DNA of 64,000 bases from Chitinimonas arctica (GCF_007431345.1 NZ_CP041730.1:3658001-3722000); one strand, 5' to 3'. Shown: positions 16,361 through 25,471, counted from the first letter of the stretch. The notes: generated by a model from the sequence alone, not told the origin. A program made the numbers and translations.

Positions 16361-17516
16361 GTGCGCCCAGCATGGGCGCACTCCTGCGGGTGCAAGTCCC
16401 GCCGTAAGTTGATCACAGCGAACGAAGTGAAGCGCAACTGCGTGAGGGTGACCGAGCGTGGGAAGGAAGCGTGGAGCATAAACCGCGAGCCGATGTACAA
16501 GAACCGGATAGAAGGCGCTGCCGAGCAGGGCGAGTGGGCTAGCAACCACGAAGCTCTCGTGATCAAGGCGAGGTGGCGTAGATCCGGCGGTTGTGCGGTG
16601 AAGGAGTGCGTTCTTACCTGGGGATACCTCGCCTAGTGCCTGAAAGGGCGACGGTGATAAGCCGGAGCGAGGAGTCAGCAGAGGCCATAGTAGCCGCCGG
16701 TATGGGGCGAAGGGCCGAACGAGAAGGAGAGTCCGTTCCCATGTTGCTTGGCAATGCAGGGCATCAGAAACCGGCGCGTGTCGGTCGTTCCGTCAGCGGG
16801 CAAGGTGAAGCCGATCCCAAAACGGTGCGTGATGAAGCATGGCCGGCGCAACCTGGACAAGACGGCTCAGGGCAAAGCCTGCTGCAGCGGGCAGGGGAAC
16901 GCGTCCTAGCGGGTCTTCGTCGCCTGTATGCAAAACTGCATCTGCAGGTGAACGAAGGCAAGACAGCGGTAGCCTCGGCCTTTGGGCGCAAATTCCTGGG
17001 ATTCTCCCTGTGGGGTGCGCGTGGAGGTGAGGTGAAGCGCAAAGTCGCCTCGAAGGCGCTGGAGAAGTACAAGCAGCGTATTCGAGCACTGACGCGGCGC
17101 AGTGGTGGACGCAGCCTGGAACAAGTGATCGACAGACTGAAGGCGTATATCCCCGGTTGGAAGGGTTACTTCCAGTTGGCGCAAACGCCAAGGGTGTTTC
17201 GAGAATTGGACGAATGGCTGCGCCATCGACTACGCACCCTGCATCTGAAGCACTGGAAGCGGGGCACGACGATGTATCGGGAACTGAAGAGGCTGGGTGC
17301 GAGCGAAGCAGACGCGAAGCGGATCGCCGGCAATTCTAGATGCTGGTGGCGTAACGGCTGCGGCGCTCTGAACCGGGTGCTGCCTATTGCGTACTTCGAT
17401 CGCCTAGGCGTTCCAAAGCTCGCCTAACCTCAACTTCTCGAACCGCCCGGTGCGGACCCGCATGCCTGGTGGTGTGGCAGGGGTCGGTCAGGAAATCTGG
17501 CCGCCCCTATGCCGAT
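16361..17516 (+). mobile_element. Internally deleted group II intron (class C-like)
   Basis: The 5' end starts GTGCGCCC and continues with a typical domain I stretch (GCGGGTGCAAGTCCCGC). The 3' end carries a domain V-like hairpin (about 17440-17475, ACCGCCCGGTGCGGACCCGC and its partner). A domain VI-like hairpin follows and ends near CCGAT at 17516. The encoded maturase keeps only its C-terminal part. Insertion immediately after an intrinsic terminator is the habit of class C introns. The exact 3' boundary is estimated. Confidence 0.8.
16741..17427 (+). pseudogene. Remnant of group II intron reverse transcriptase/maturase
   Basis: From about 16885 the frame matches the end of the intron-encoded protein. 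RAGERVLAGLRRLYAKLHLQ comes from just after the YADD active site, followed by SAFGRKFLGFSLW. Then come the maturase X domain (LKAYIPGWKGYFQLAQTP) and WLRHRLRTLHLKHWKRGTT. The reverse-transcriptase palm, including YADD, is missing, and the sequence before 16885 does not fit the family. The deletion joint is thus near 16860-16890. It cannot be an active reverse transcriptase. Confidence 0.85.
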
Positions 17517-17541
17517 TGTGCGGCGTAAATGCCGATCGCTG

Positions 17542-18924
17542 TCAACCGGGGCGGCCTTCGTCAATCCAGGCCTGGGTTTCATTCATGCCGAGCCGGTAGC
17601 GCGCGCAGTTGAAGATGGCTAGCACCTTCAGTTCCTGTGCTAGCAACAGTTGGAACTTGGGCATGTCCTCATCCGGCAGTCCCAGCACGACGAGCGCTTC
17701 CTCCACGGCTTGACGGCTTCGAACCACCCTCCCCACCGCTTCGTTGAGTGCCTCGCGGTATTTGATGCGGAACGGGTCCGGCGATCCCAGCGACGCCGAA
17801 ACGACCTTGTATTTGGTTTGGGAGCGGCGATAGGTCCACTCGAAAAGGTCTACTGCCATCGAGACATCGCAGGCCTCGTAGATTCCCATCATGGCCAGCG
17901 CATAGTCTTCACGGTCGATATCGAGAAAGGACAGCGGCGCCTGGTTGTAGAGCATCAACGGGATATTGGCTGCGAGCCGGCTCACTCGCTTGTTCCCGTC
18001 TTCGAAAGGCTGTAGATACGCCAGGTTTACCCAGAGGAAAAAGGCTGCCTCCAAGGGGTTTTTGATGAGCTGCGCCTTCAGGATGACGTGCTCCAGCATC
18101 TCTTGCAGCACTGCCGGGATCTGGGTAGGTACGTATGTGGTGCCGCTGATATTGACGACTTTCTCGCGAATCGTCCCAAGCGACGCCGCATCCTCCAGCA
18201 GGTCTTGCATCAATACTGCATGCAGGTTGCGAATTAGACTGGAGCCAAGTCCCTGCACTGGAACAGCATCCACAAGAAACTCTATGGCAGCTTTGTGATT
18301 GAGCAGCATGACGGCATCACTGTCGGCAGCGGCGGCGCCGCTTTTGAAAAGCTCCTCGGTATCCAGGAGGGTGTAACGATTGCCTTCGAGATGAGAGGAC
18401 GACCAAGAGAGATCGATGAGTAGTTGTTCCAGTACTTTGCGGACATAGGTACCCGCTGGAAGTTGGCCAGGGAGCTGCCCGAGCGCAAGCAATTCTTCGG
18501 CGAGTTCGACAGGGAGCAGAAAGGTTTCGTTGGGCTTATATGCGTCAACGAATTCACGGCAGTACGAAACCGGCGCGCGGGCTGCCAGTGGCAGTACCAA
18601 CTGTTGCCTGAGTTTCGAACTTGCGGCGCTCCAGTTCGGGCCAAACCTGGCTAGCGTGATTGCCATGGGCAACTTTGCCGGCGCCCGCTCAGCGGCGGCA
18701 GGCGTGCTCGTTGTCAGCAGTCGGTACCGAGTCGCACGGGCCTTTCCTGTGACTTCAATTCGGCCTTCTTGTACCAGCTTTGACAACGTTCGCTTGACTG
18801 TAGGCAAGCTCGAGCGGGTTGCGTCAACCAACTGCGATGACGAGACGAACTCGCTTCCTGCCGCGAACAGCTTGGTCAAGGCTTGCAGTAATGTTTCGTG
18901 GTTCAGGCGGTTGTCGTAACGCAT
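17542..18924 (-). CDS. Fic-domain protein with N-terminal winged helix; catalytic His replaced by Gln
   Basis: Fic proteins transfer AMP or related groups to target proteins. This 460-residue protein has an N-terminal winged helix-turn-helix (SSQLVDATRSSLPTVKRTLS). An inhibitory-helix motif SSHLEGN with Glu near residue 180 follows, then the Fic core. The active-site loop reads QPFEDGNKRVSR: the usual first His is Gln305, while the Phe, Asp-Gly-Asn and Arg are kept. I recall a Fic subgroup with Gln here, so this may be a clade trait and not decay. A GTG at 18960 is an alternative start. Five repeat elements lie just upstream of the ATG, suggesting autoregulation through the winged helix. Confidence 0.85.
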   Translation of the reverse strand: MRYDNRLNHETLLQALTKLFAAGSEFVSSSQLVDATRSSLPTVKRTLSKLVQEGRIEVTGKARATRYRLLTTSTPAAAERAPAKLPMAITLARFGPNWSAASSKLRQQLVLPLAARAPVSYCREFVDAYKPNETFLLPVELAEELLALGQLPGQLPAGTYVRKVLEQLLIDLSWSSSHLEGNRYTLLDTEELFKSGAAAADSDAVMLLNHKAAIEFLVDAVPVQGLGSSLIRNLHAVLMQDLLEDAASLGTIREKVVNISGTTYVPTQIPAVLQEMLEHVILKAQLIKNPLEAAFFLWVNLAYLQPFEDGNKRVSRLAANIPLMLYNQAPLSFLDIDREDYALAMMGIYEACDVSMAVDLFEWTYRRSQTKYKVVSASLGSPDPFRIKYREALNEAVGRVVRSRQAVEEALVVLGLPDEDMPKFQLLLAQELKVLAIFNCARYRLGMNETQAWIDEGRPG

Positions 18925-18930
18925 GGTATA

Positions 18931-19017
18931 AATCGGCTCAATGGAGTGAGCTGATTTCACCTGATTTGAGCTGATTTTGCAAGTATCGGCTCAATCCTAG
19001 CCGTTGCTGAGCCGATT
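18931..19017 (-). promoter_or_regulatory. Cluster of five TGAGCYGATT elements upstream of the Fic gene
   Basis: Copies lie at 18931-18940 and 18984-18993 (both inverted; the second has a mismatch at its outer base). Direct copies lie at 18947-18956, 18967-18976 and 19008-19017. The first inverted/direct pair forms a palindrome with a 6-bp spacer. The array fills the region just upstream of the Fic ATG, between the Fic gene and the 3' end of the HTH-regulator gene, and looks like an operator array. Confidence 0.65.
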
Positions 19018-19050
19018 TCGACTTTGGGTCGTATGCCAACAGGCAGCTAC

Positions 19051-19818
19051 TCAGTGCATATCCGGCGGAAAAACACGAACATCCGGCTGCCGCCGCAAAG
19101 CCTCGAATGCCGCCGGCTCCCACGGCCGCATTGCCAGCAGGAGGCTGGTGCCATAGCGTGCTTCGGCCGGCAGGCTCAGGCAATCCTCATGCAGCTCGGT
19201 GAATTCCTGCACCAGGCGCTGCAACTTTTGCCGGAAGCGGGCATTGGCGGCCGGGCTCAGCATGCCATGCTGGAAGCGCAGCAGTTCGCCCGCCTGATTG
19301 AAGCCGGCCGCCATGAAGTCGGTCTGGGCACCGGCACGGAAAAAACGTTGAATAGGACCGTCCGGCAACCAGGTGAAGTCGCGCGCCACGCTTAGCCGGA
19401 CCCGGTTTTCCGGCAGCAGCCGAATCAGCCCCAGCTTGTCCAGCTGCAATAGCTGGCTGGTGCATTGCGCTTCGCTCAGCTGATAGGTGGCGACGATCTG
19501 CGCCATGGTCCAGTGATTGAGCACGCAGACGGCCACCAGTACCCGGCGGGGATCGGTGACCAGCTCGGCTTCCTGCGCGGCGCTCAGTTGCCTGACATTC
19601 AATCGGCTGGTTTCGGCCGCCTGCGCCAACTCCAGCAGCTCCAGGTCCATCAGTTGGCAAATGGCTTCCAGCGTCTGCAAGGTGAAGCTTTGCCGGGAAA
19701 ACTGGCGCTTGACGCTGGCTTCGCTCAATCGCAGGTGCTGGCCGACCATGGCGTAGGTGATGCCGCGGGCTTTGAGCAGACGTTTGAGCGTGGCAATGAG
19801 ATGGGCGGTCTGCGACAT
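19051..19818 (-). CDS. HTH-domain transcriptional regulator, unknown target
   Basis: The 255-residue protein (274 if the start at 19875 is used) opens with a Cro/XRE-type helix-turn-helix: LKARGITYAMVGQHLRLSEA, then SVKRQFSRQSFTLQTLEAIC. A second helical region (HWTMAQIVATYQLSEAQCTS) resembles a winged helix that reads the nature of a bound signal. The C-terminal part has no motif I recognise. The ATG at 19818 avoids overlap with the divergent promoter of the ceramidase-like gene. It is probably a cytoplasmic DNA-binding protein. Confidence 0.75.
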   Translation of the reverse strand: MSQTAHLIATLKRLLKARGITYAMVGQHLRLSEASVKRQFSRQSFTLQTLEAICQLMDLELLELAQAAETSRLNVRQLSAAQEAELVTDPRRVLVAVCVLNHWTMAQIVATYQLSEAQCTSQLLQLDKLGLIRLLPENRVRLSVARDFTWLPDGPIQRFFRAGAQTDFMAAGFNQAGELLRFQHGMLSPAANARFRQKLQRLVQEFTELHEDCLSLPAEARYGTSLLLAMRPWEPAAFEALRRQPDVRVFPPDMH

Positions 19819-19940
19819 GGCAAGGTAGCGTTTTTCGATACTGCGCAGCTTAGCTGCGGCCTTCTCGGACGGCAAGGTGGGCGTGGGCCATGTCCCTTGT
19901 CAAAATGCGTTTCCAACACACCATATTTATGGGAAATGGC

Positions 19941-20738
19941 ATGTTCGCCGACTTGACTACCGCATTGCGCGATTCTCCCCGCGCGCATTTTTTGCTACCC
20001 GCGCTTTTCGTGCTGGTCCCGGTCTTGGCCATGCTGGGGCATGGTCCGATAACGCAATTGGACAACTATCATCAGTTTGCCGATCAGCGTGCCTGGCTGG
20101 GCATTCCCCATGCGGGCGACGTACTCTCCAACCTGGTTTTCGCCGTGATCGGCCTATTTGGGTTGGGACAATTGGGGCGCCAGCCCGGCCGCGCGGGGAA
20201 ATCGGCCTACGCGCTGTTCTTCGTGGCCTTGCTGCTGACTTCCCTTGGATCGACCTGGTACCACTTGGCGCCGGACAATAGTCGGCTGGTATGGGACCGC
20301 TTGCCTATCGTCCTGGCCTGTACCGGCTTGCTGGCGGCGGTGTGGCTGGAGACCGCCGTGGCGGCGAAACGGGCCGCGGCAGGTGGGTGGCACTGGTTGA
20401 TGCCCGCCCTGGCGCTTGCAGCAGTGGCCAGCGTGGCCTGGTGGCGGTTTACCGACCTGCGCGGTTTGGGAGACTTGCGTCCCTATCTGTTGCTGCAACT
20501 ACTGCCGCTGGCAATGATTCCTCTGCTGCAATGGCAGCACCACACGCCTGGTACGACCCGTATGGCCTTTGCCGCGGCCATAGGCTGCTACGCCCTGGCC
20601 AAGGTATGTGAACTGGCGGATCACGCCATACTTGCCCAACTGGCATGGCTCAGCGGGCACACTTTCAAGCACCTGTTGGCGGGCTTGGCTGCCGCCATTC
20701 TGGTCTGGCAGTTCGCGCGATTCGGACAAGTCCGATAA
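19941..20738 (+). CDS. Ceramidase-like (CREST family) integral membrane protein
   Basis: The 265-residue protein has about seven hydrophobic segments. Motifs match the alkaline ceramidase/CREST fold: HAGDVLSNLVFAVIG, GSTWYHLAPDNSRLVWDRLP with the conserved Ser, His and Asp, and HTFKHLLAG with two His near the end. These residues bind zinc in known family members. Possible substrates are membrane lipids with amide bonds. In-frame starts exist at 19890 and 19929. The chosen ATG has GGGA upstream. It is divergent from the HTH regulator. Confidence 0.7.
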   Translation: MFADLTTALRDSPRAHFLLPALFVLVPVLAMLGHGPITQLDNYHQFADQRAWLGIPHAGDVLSNLVFAVIGLFGLGQLGRQPGRAGKSAYALFFVALLLTSLGSTWYHLAPDNSRLVWDRLPIVLACTGLLAAVWLETAVAAKRAAAGGWHWLMPALALAAVASVAWWRFTDLRGLGDLRPYLLLQLLPLAMIPLLQWQHHTPGTTRMAFAAAIGCYALAKVCELADHAILAQLAWLSGHTFKHLLAGLAAAILVWQFARFGQVR

Positions 20739-20759
20739 GGGCTCGCCCGCAACAAGCGC

Positions 20760-21134
20760 TCAAGCGTTCGAAGCGGGCGGCGCTTCCCCTACCCGCATCA
20801 GCATCAGATAGTCGCTGCGGCCCAGTTCGTGGTGGCAGGATTCCTCCGACTCTTCCGCGCCGGCATCCACCACCACCCGCACATAGCGGCCCAGCTTGCG
20901 CCAGATGGCCATGGACAAGCGTTTGGTGAAGGCGGCCTCGACCGAATCGTCATGCTCGTCATCCACCGCCAGGGGAGCCTCCATGGCCGCTTCCAGCAGC
21001 CAGGCGCCGTTTATCTCGCGGCTGGCTACCCAAGCGGGGTTGACCCAGGTCGCCCGGATGGCCGCCAAGGCACGCTGCGGCTCACTGGAGCCGAGCGGAA
21101 AAACCGACAATTGAACGCGATGGCTAAGAGGCAT
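20760..21134 (-). CDS. Conserved-looking small protein, unknown function
   Basis: The 124-residue protein has no signal peptide or membrane segment. It contains SREINGAWLLEAAMEAP, an acidic stretch (DDEHDDSVEAAF) and KRLSMAIWRKLGRYVRVVVD, and ends in a hydrophilic tail. Codon use matches its neighbours, which supports coding. I recognise no family. Confidence 0.6.
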   Translation of the reverse strand: MPLSHRVQLSVFPLGSSEPQRALAAIRATWVNPAWVASREINGAWLLEAAMEAPLAVDDEHDDSVEAAFTKRLSMAIWRKLGRYVRVVVDAGAEESEESCHHELGRSDYLMLMRVGEAPPASNA

Positions 21135-21257
21135 GGCCGGCTCACGGAAATCGGGTGGAAATTCGTTTTAACAAATCGCTTGCTGCACCGCAACGTGAGC
21201 GTTGCAACCCGGCTGTGCTATAGAGGGAGTTAATTCCACTCGGGCTGTATACAACAC

Positions 21258-22271
21258 ATGAGTCAAACTGAGCTTGCCACCCCTCTGCCCCGCATCCTTG
21301 TGGTCGATGACTCCCGCATCGTCCGTGCCACGGTAAAGAAACACCTCTCCACCCAATTCGACGTGATAGAAGCGGCCGATGGCGAAGCCGGCTGGGAGCG
21401 CCTGGAGGCGGACCCGGACGTGCTGGTGCTGATGAGCGATCTCAGCATGCCCAAGCTGGATGGCTTCGGCCTGTTGGCGCGGGTACGAAAATCGGCCGAT
21501 GCCCGTATCAAGCATACGCCGGTCATCATCATTTCCGGTGAAGAGGATGCCGAAACCAAACAATTGGCGGTGGAACGCGGCGCCAACGATTTCGTCACCA
21601 AGTCCACCGACCGGGCGGAAATGCTGGCGCGGGTGTCGGCGGCGGTCAAGCTGGCGAAGACCGCGCGCGAGTTGCGCACGACCGAGGAGGTACAGGCCCG
21701 TACGACCACCACCGACACCCAGACCGGCGTGGCCACCGAGCATATGCTGCATGTCGAGGCCGACAAGGCCATGGCGCATGCAACCCGCTACCATGGCGAA
21801 ACGACGCTGGTGCTATTCGAAATCGACCGCTTCGACAGCCTGCGCGCCGAGCTGGGCGAGGCCGTGGCCGATCAGTTGATCAACCTGGTGGCAAAATTGG
21901 TATCCGGGCGGCTACGCAAGGAAGAGACCCTGGCGCGCCTGACCGGCCCGCGTTTCGGCGTGATGCTGTATGCCGATCTGGCCGGCAGCCGGATCTATGC
22001 CGAGCGGCTGCAGGAGACCATCGCCGCGGCGCGGGTGAATTTCAAGGGCCGGCAGATCCAGATCACCGCCAATATCGGCATGGCCAATGCCCAGGCCGAC
22101 GGCACGGCCAACTTCGACGAATTGCTGGCCAAGGCCGTCCACCGGCTGGAGCAGGCTTACAGCGTGGACAGGGCGCTGGAGCTGATCAGCCAGGGCGAGT
22201 TGGAAGACGTCATGGCCCGTTTGCCGGCCTTGATGGCCAAGCTGGCGCCGCTGTTGGCGCTGACTCGCTGA
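21258..22271 (+). CDS. Response regulator with degenerate GGDEF output domain
   Basis: An N-terminal receiver domain (about residues 10-130) shows VVDDSR, the phospho-acceptor Asp in MSDLSMPKLDG, the switch residue in VIIISGEE and the Lys in FVTKSTD. The C-terminal domain follows the GGDEF fold (LFEIDRFDSLRAELGEAVAD, later ITANIGMANAQADG). The active-site signature is GPRFG where GGDEF is expected, so cyclase activity is unlikely. It may act as a c-di-GMP or GTP-sensing or protein-binding output. No kinase gene is adjacent. Confidence 0.88.
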   Translation: MSQTELATPLPRILVVDDSRIVRATVKKHLSTQFDVIEAADGEAGWERLEADPDVLVLMSDLSMPKLDGFGLLARVRKSADARIKHTPVIIISGEEDAETKQLAVERGANDFVTKSTDRAEMLARVSAAVKLAKTARELRTTEEVQARTTTTDTQTGVATEHMLHVEADKAMAHATRYHGETTLVLFEIDRFDSLRAELGEAVADQLINLVAKLVSGRLRKEETLARLTGPRFGVMLYADLAGSRIYAERLQETIAAARVNFKGRQIQITANIGMANAQADGTANFDELLAKAVHRLEQAYSVDRALELISQGELEDVMARLPALMAKLAPLLALTR

Positions 22272-22278
22272 GATTACC

Positions 22279-22317
22279 CGCCAGCCCGGCGAAGGCATCG
22301 CGCCGGGCTGGCGAGTT
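22279..22317 (+). terminator. Terminator after the REC-GGDEF gene
   Basis: CGCCAGCCCGGCG (22279-22291) is perfectly complementary to 22301-22313 and is followed by a short AGTTTGT run. Confidence 0.7.
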
Positions 22318-22414
22318 TGTGCATAAGATGCCACGTTCCACTGTCGCGCCCCGCCAACAAAGTTCCCCTTACTTCAGGCTATTTGGGTAGAGCAATTGCT
22401 TTGACTCCTCAACT

Positions 22415-22589
22415 TGTAAGAGCATCTGGCTGCCTTCCGAAGCGCGAAAAGTTCCCACCCTAAGAAAATTTTTCTCAGGGATGGCGCTGTCGGAATTGCG
22501 CCTTACCGGCGTATCTACTGGTGTACGGCTAGCCCCATCTGGGCTGTGGTCGACATCTGCCACCAATGCACGACTGGGGAGATTCTCGA
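22415..22589 (+). promoter_or_regulatory. Leader region of TonB receptor 1, conserved with that of receptor 2
   Basis: Blocks shared with the region before the second receptor occur in the same order. They are TGTAAGAGCATC (22415-22426), a GGCGC...GCGCC stem (22483-22502) with TCGGA in its loop, ACCGGCG just after it, ACATCTGCCA (22553-22562) and GGGGAG before the ATG. The distance from ACATCTGCCA to the ATG is 37 nt in both copies. Confidence 0.55.
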
Positions 22590-25418
22590 ATGAGAATGAA
22601 GCAACTGGCTTACGCCATTAGTTTGATTGGCCTGACAAGCGCCGCACAGGTTTACGCCGAAGAGGCGACGCAAAAAGTAGAGAAGATCGAAGTTACCGGC
22701 TCCCGCATTGTTCGTACCAATCTCTCCAGTTCCACCCCGGTTCTGACCATCGGCACTGACACCATGGGCAATCTGGGCATGGAGAACTTTGCCGATATCG
22801 CCACCGCGCTGCCTCAGTTCGCCCCGTCGTTCGGCTCGTCGCGTTCGCAATCGACCTTCTCCGGCGCGGAAAACTCCGGCTTGAACCAGGCCAATCTCCG
22901 TAACCTGGGTACCAATCGCACCCTGGTGTTGATCAACGGCCGCCGCGTACCGGGCGGCTTGTCCACCGATACCGCGGTCGACTTCAATGCCATTCCGACC
23001 GCCAATATCGAGCGGATCGAAGTGATCACCGGTGGCGCATCGGCCGTCTACGGCTCCGATGCGGTGGCGGGTGTCATCAACATCATCACCAAGAAGAATT
23101 TCGAAGGCATCCAGCTGACCCTGGACTACGGCCGCTCGGCCGAAGGCGACAATACCAATCCGTCCGGCTCCATCTTGCTTGGCGGCAAGTTCGGCGAGCA
23201 GGGTCGCGGCTTGTTGACCGTGCAGTGGGACAAGCAGGGCCAGGTGAGCTGTAAGGATCGCTATCTGTGCGCGGAAGACTTCCTGTGGAACGACTCCGCG
23301 GCGCCGGCCCGGCGCGGCCCGTCGGTCTATTCCGGCATTGGCCTGGGTGGTCGCTTCTTCATCGGCAATACGTCCTATACCCGCCGTAATGGCAGCTTCG
23401 TCGATGGCAATGGCCAACTGATTCCCTTTGTCACGGCACAGGATGGCTACAACCGCAATGCGCAGCGCGACCTCGCCATTCCCACCACCCGCTTGATGGT
23501 GGCCGGCGATGCCGACTACAAGCTGAACGACAAGGTGAAGGTCTACACTGAGATGAACTACGCTCAGACCACCACCGATTCGGCATTCGAAGGCCACCCG
23601 TTCCAATCCAGCTCGGACCTGGTGGGTGGCGCGGTGGCGCCGACCATTCCCCGCAACAACCCATTTATCCCGACAGCGCTGCGCAATGCGATGCCGGCCG
23701 ATCAAACCGAGATGACCTGGTTCCAGCGCTTTGCCGGCCTGGGCGACCGCGGCGCCAACAACGACCGTACCATGGTCCGCGTGGTAGGCGGCATCCGTGG
23801 CGATATGGAAAGCCTGTTCGGTCTGGGCAGCGACTGGCGCTGGGATGTTTCCCACGTCTATGGTCGCACCAGCGTCAATCTGAGCACCGAGGGCTTGGTC
23901 GGTCTGCCTGAGCTGTACAACGGTTTGCGCGTCGAGGCGGATCCGGCCAATGCCGGCGGCTACCGCTGCGTGGACGCTGTCGCGCGCGGCGCCGGTTGCG
24001 TGCCGATCAATCCGTTCGCACCGTATACCCCCGCCATGGCCAATTACCTGACCAAGGGCTCGTCCGCCATCGGCAGAAGCATCATCAAGGACACCATTGC
24101 CTCCCTGAGCGGTACGGCCTTCGAGCTGCCGGCCGGCGCGGTGAAGACCTCGGTGGGCGCGGAATATCGCACCTTCTCCGGCTACCTGGATTTCGATCCG
24201 CTCAGCAATCAAGGGCTGGTGACGGGTAATCAGGTTGGCGATACCGATTTCGTCGAAACCAAGACCCGTGAATACTTCGGTGAAATCCTGGTTCCGATCC
24301 TGGCCGACAAGCCGCTGGTCCATGCGTTGAATTTCGAAGGTGCCTTCCGTCATTCCAGCACCGCGCGCGACGATTACAACACCTGGAAGTTCGGTGGCGA
24401 TTGGGCGCCGATCGAAAGCCTGCGTTTCCGTGCCCAGAAAGCCCGCGCGGTACGCTCGCCGGTGCCTAGCGAATTGTCCGGCATCAGCACCACGGCTGGC
24501 GTGATCAACGATCCTTGCGCCGCCGTGCGCCGCAATATCAACGGCACACGGGCGGCAAATTGCGCTGCCGCTGGCGTGCCGGCCGATTACGCGCCGCCGC
24601 AGCTGATCGACCAGGGCGTGCAAGGCTTTTCGGGCGGTAACCCCAACCTGAAGCCGGAAATCGCCACCACGCTGACCTACGGCATGGTGTGGCAGCCAAG
24701 CTTCGTGAAGAACCTGTCGATCACCATCGACCGCTTCGATGTCGAGATCAAGGACATCATCACTACCGTGTCGCGCCAGACCGCTGTCGATCTGTGCTAC
24801 GACCGGGGCTTGCTGTGCGGTTCGGTGACGCGCGGCCAGCATCCGCTGCTGCCTGGCGCCAACTATGTGCTGCGCGCCGTGAACGAAGAGCAGCAGAACG
24901 TGGCTGAGCAGCGGGTTGCCGGTATCGACCTCAGCGTGAACTACAACTTCAAGTTGCAGAACTACGGTGCCTTCGATCTGTCGCTGCTGTCCACGATCTA
25001 CGACAAGGCGACCTTCGTGCCGCTGGTAGGCGAGCCAGAGCTGGATCTGCTGGGTCAGGCCGGTGGTTCGACTACCGACCAAGGCTTCATCAAGATGACG
25101 GCATCGGCCAATGTCGGCTACCGCCTCGGCAAGTTCAAGGCCAACTGGAATATGCGCCATATCGGCAAGGCGGAAATGGGCCTGGGTTCGCACGAGGCCG
25201 GCTTCCCGGCGATCGGCGCGCACACTTACCACAACATCCGCGTCGGTTACGACTTCGCCAAGTCCAGCGAAGTCTATGCCGGTATCACCAACCTGTTCGA
25301 CAAGAAGCCGCCGTTCTTTGCCTCCGGTACCTCCGGTACGCAAGCCCTGGATACCATCCCAGGCTACTACGACGTGTTCGGCCGTTCGTACTTCGTGGGC
25401 CTGCGCACCAAGTTCTAA
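22590..25418 (+). CDS. TonB-dependent outer-membrane receptor 1
   Basis: The 942-residue receptor imports an unknown ligand using energy from TonB-ExbBD. It has a Sec signal peptide (MRMKQLAYAISLIGLTSAAQVYA), a TonB-box-like KVEKIEVTGSRI and a plug domain with LRNLGTNRTLVLINGRR. IERIEVITGGASAVYGSDAV follows, then a long beta-barrel ending in GRSYFVGLRTKF with the terminal Phe. The ATG at 22590 is homologous in position to that of the next receptor and has GGGGAG upstream. No substrate-degrading enzyme is adjacent, so the ligand is unknown. Confidence 0.93.
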   Translation: MRMKQLAYAISLIGLTSAAQVYAEEATQKVEKIEVTGSRIVRTNLSSSTPVLTIGTDTMGNLGMENFADIATALPQFAPSFGSSRSQSTFSGAENSGLNQANLRNLGTNRTLVLINGRRVPGGLSTDTAVDFNAIPTANIERIEVITGGASAVYGSDAVAGVINIITKKNFEGIQLTLDYGRSAEGDNTNPSGSILLGGKFGEQGRGLLTVQWDKQGQVSCKDRYLCAEDFLWNDSAAPARRGPSVYSGIGLGGRFFIGNTSYTRRNGSFVDGNGQLIPFVTAQDGYNRNAQRDLAIPTTRLMVAGDADYKLNDKVKVYTEMNYAQTTTDSAFEGHPFQSSSDLVGGAVAPTIPRNNPFIPTALRNAMPADQTEMTWFQRFAGLGDRGANNDRTMVRVVGGIRGDMESLFGLGSDWRWDVSHVYGRTSVNLSTEGLVGLPELYNGLRVEADPANAGGYRCVDAVARGAGCVPINPFAPYTPAMANYLTKGSSAIGRSIIKDTIASLSGTAFELPAGAVKTSVGAEYRTFSGYLDFDPLSNQGLVTGNQVGDTDFVETKTREYFGEILVPILADKPLVHALNFEGAFRHSSTARDDYNTWKFGGDWAPIESLRFRAQKARAVRSPVPSELSGISTTAGVINDPCAAVRRNINGTRAANCAAAGVPADYAPPQLIDQGVQGFSGGNPNLKPEIATTLTYGMVWQPSFVKNLSITIDRFDVEIKDIITTVSRQTAVDLCYDRGLLCGSVTRGQHPLLPGANYVLRAVNEEQQNVAEQRVAGIDLSVNYNFKLQNYGAFDLSLLSTIYDKATFVPLVGEPELDLLGQAGGSTTDQGFIKMTASANVGYRLGKFKANWNMRHIGKAEMGLGSHEAGFPAIGAHTYHNIRVGYDFAKSSEVYAGITNLFDKKPPFFASGTSGTQALDTIPGYYDVFGRSYFVGLRTKF

Positions 25419-25471
25419 GCCAGGTCCAGCCGGCCGGGAACCTGTTCCCGGCCGTGGTCAGCCGTAAACGG

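Noticed and set aside
18925..18960. GTG at 18960 as the Fic start
   Set aside because: It would add 12 residues with no ribosome binding site and place operator copies inside the coding region. It is kept only as an alternative.
22515..25343. 942-residue open frame antisense to TonB receptor 1
   Set aside because: It is a composition shadow of a high-GC gene. The plus strand has a clear signal peptide, plug and barrel, and the antisense product is a His/Gly/Ala-rich string with no domain.
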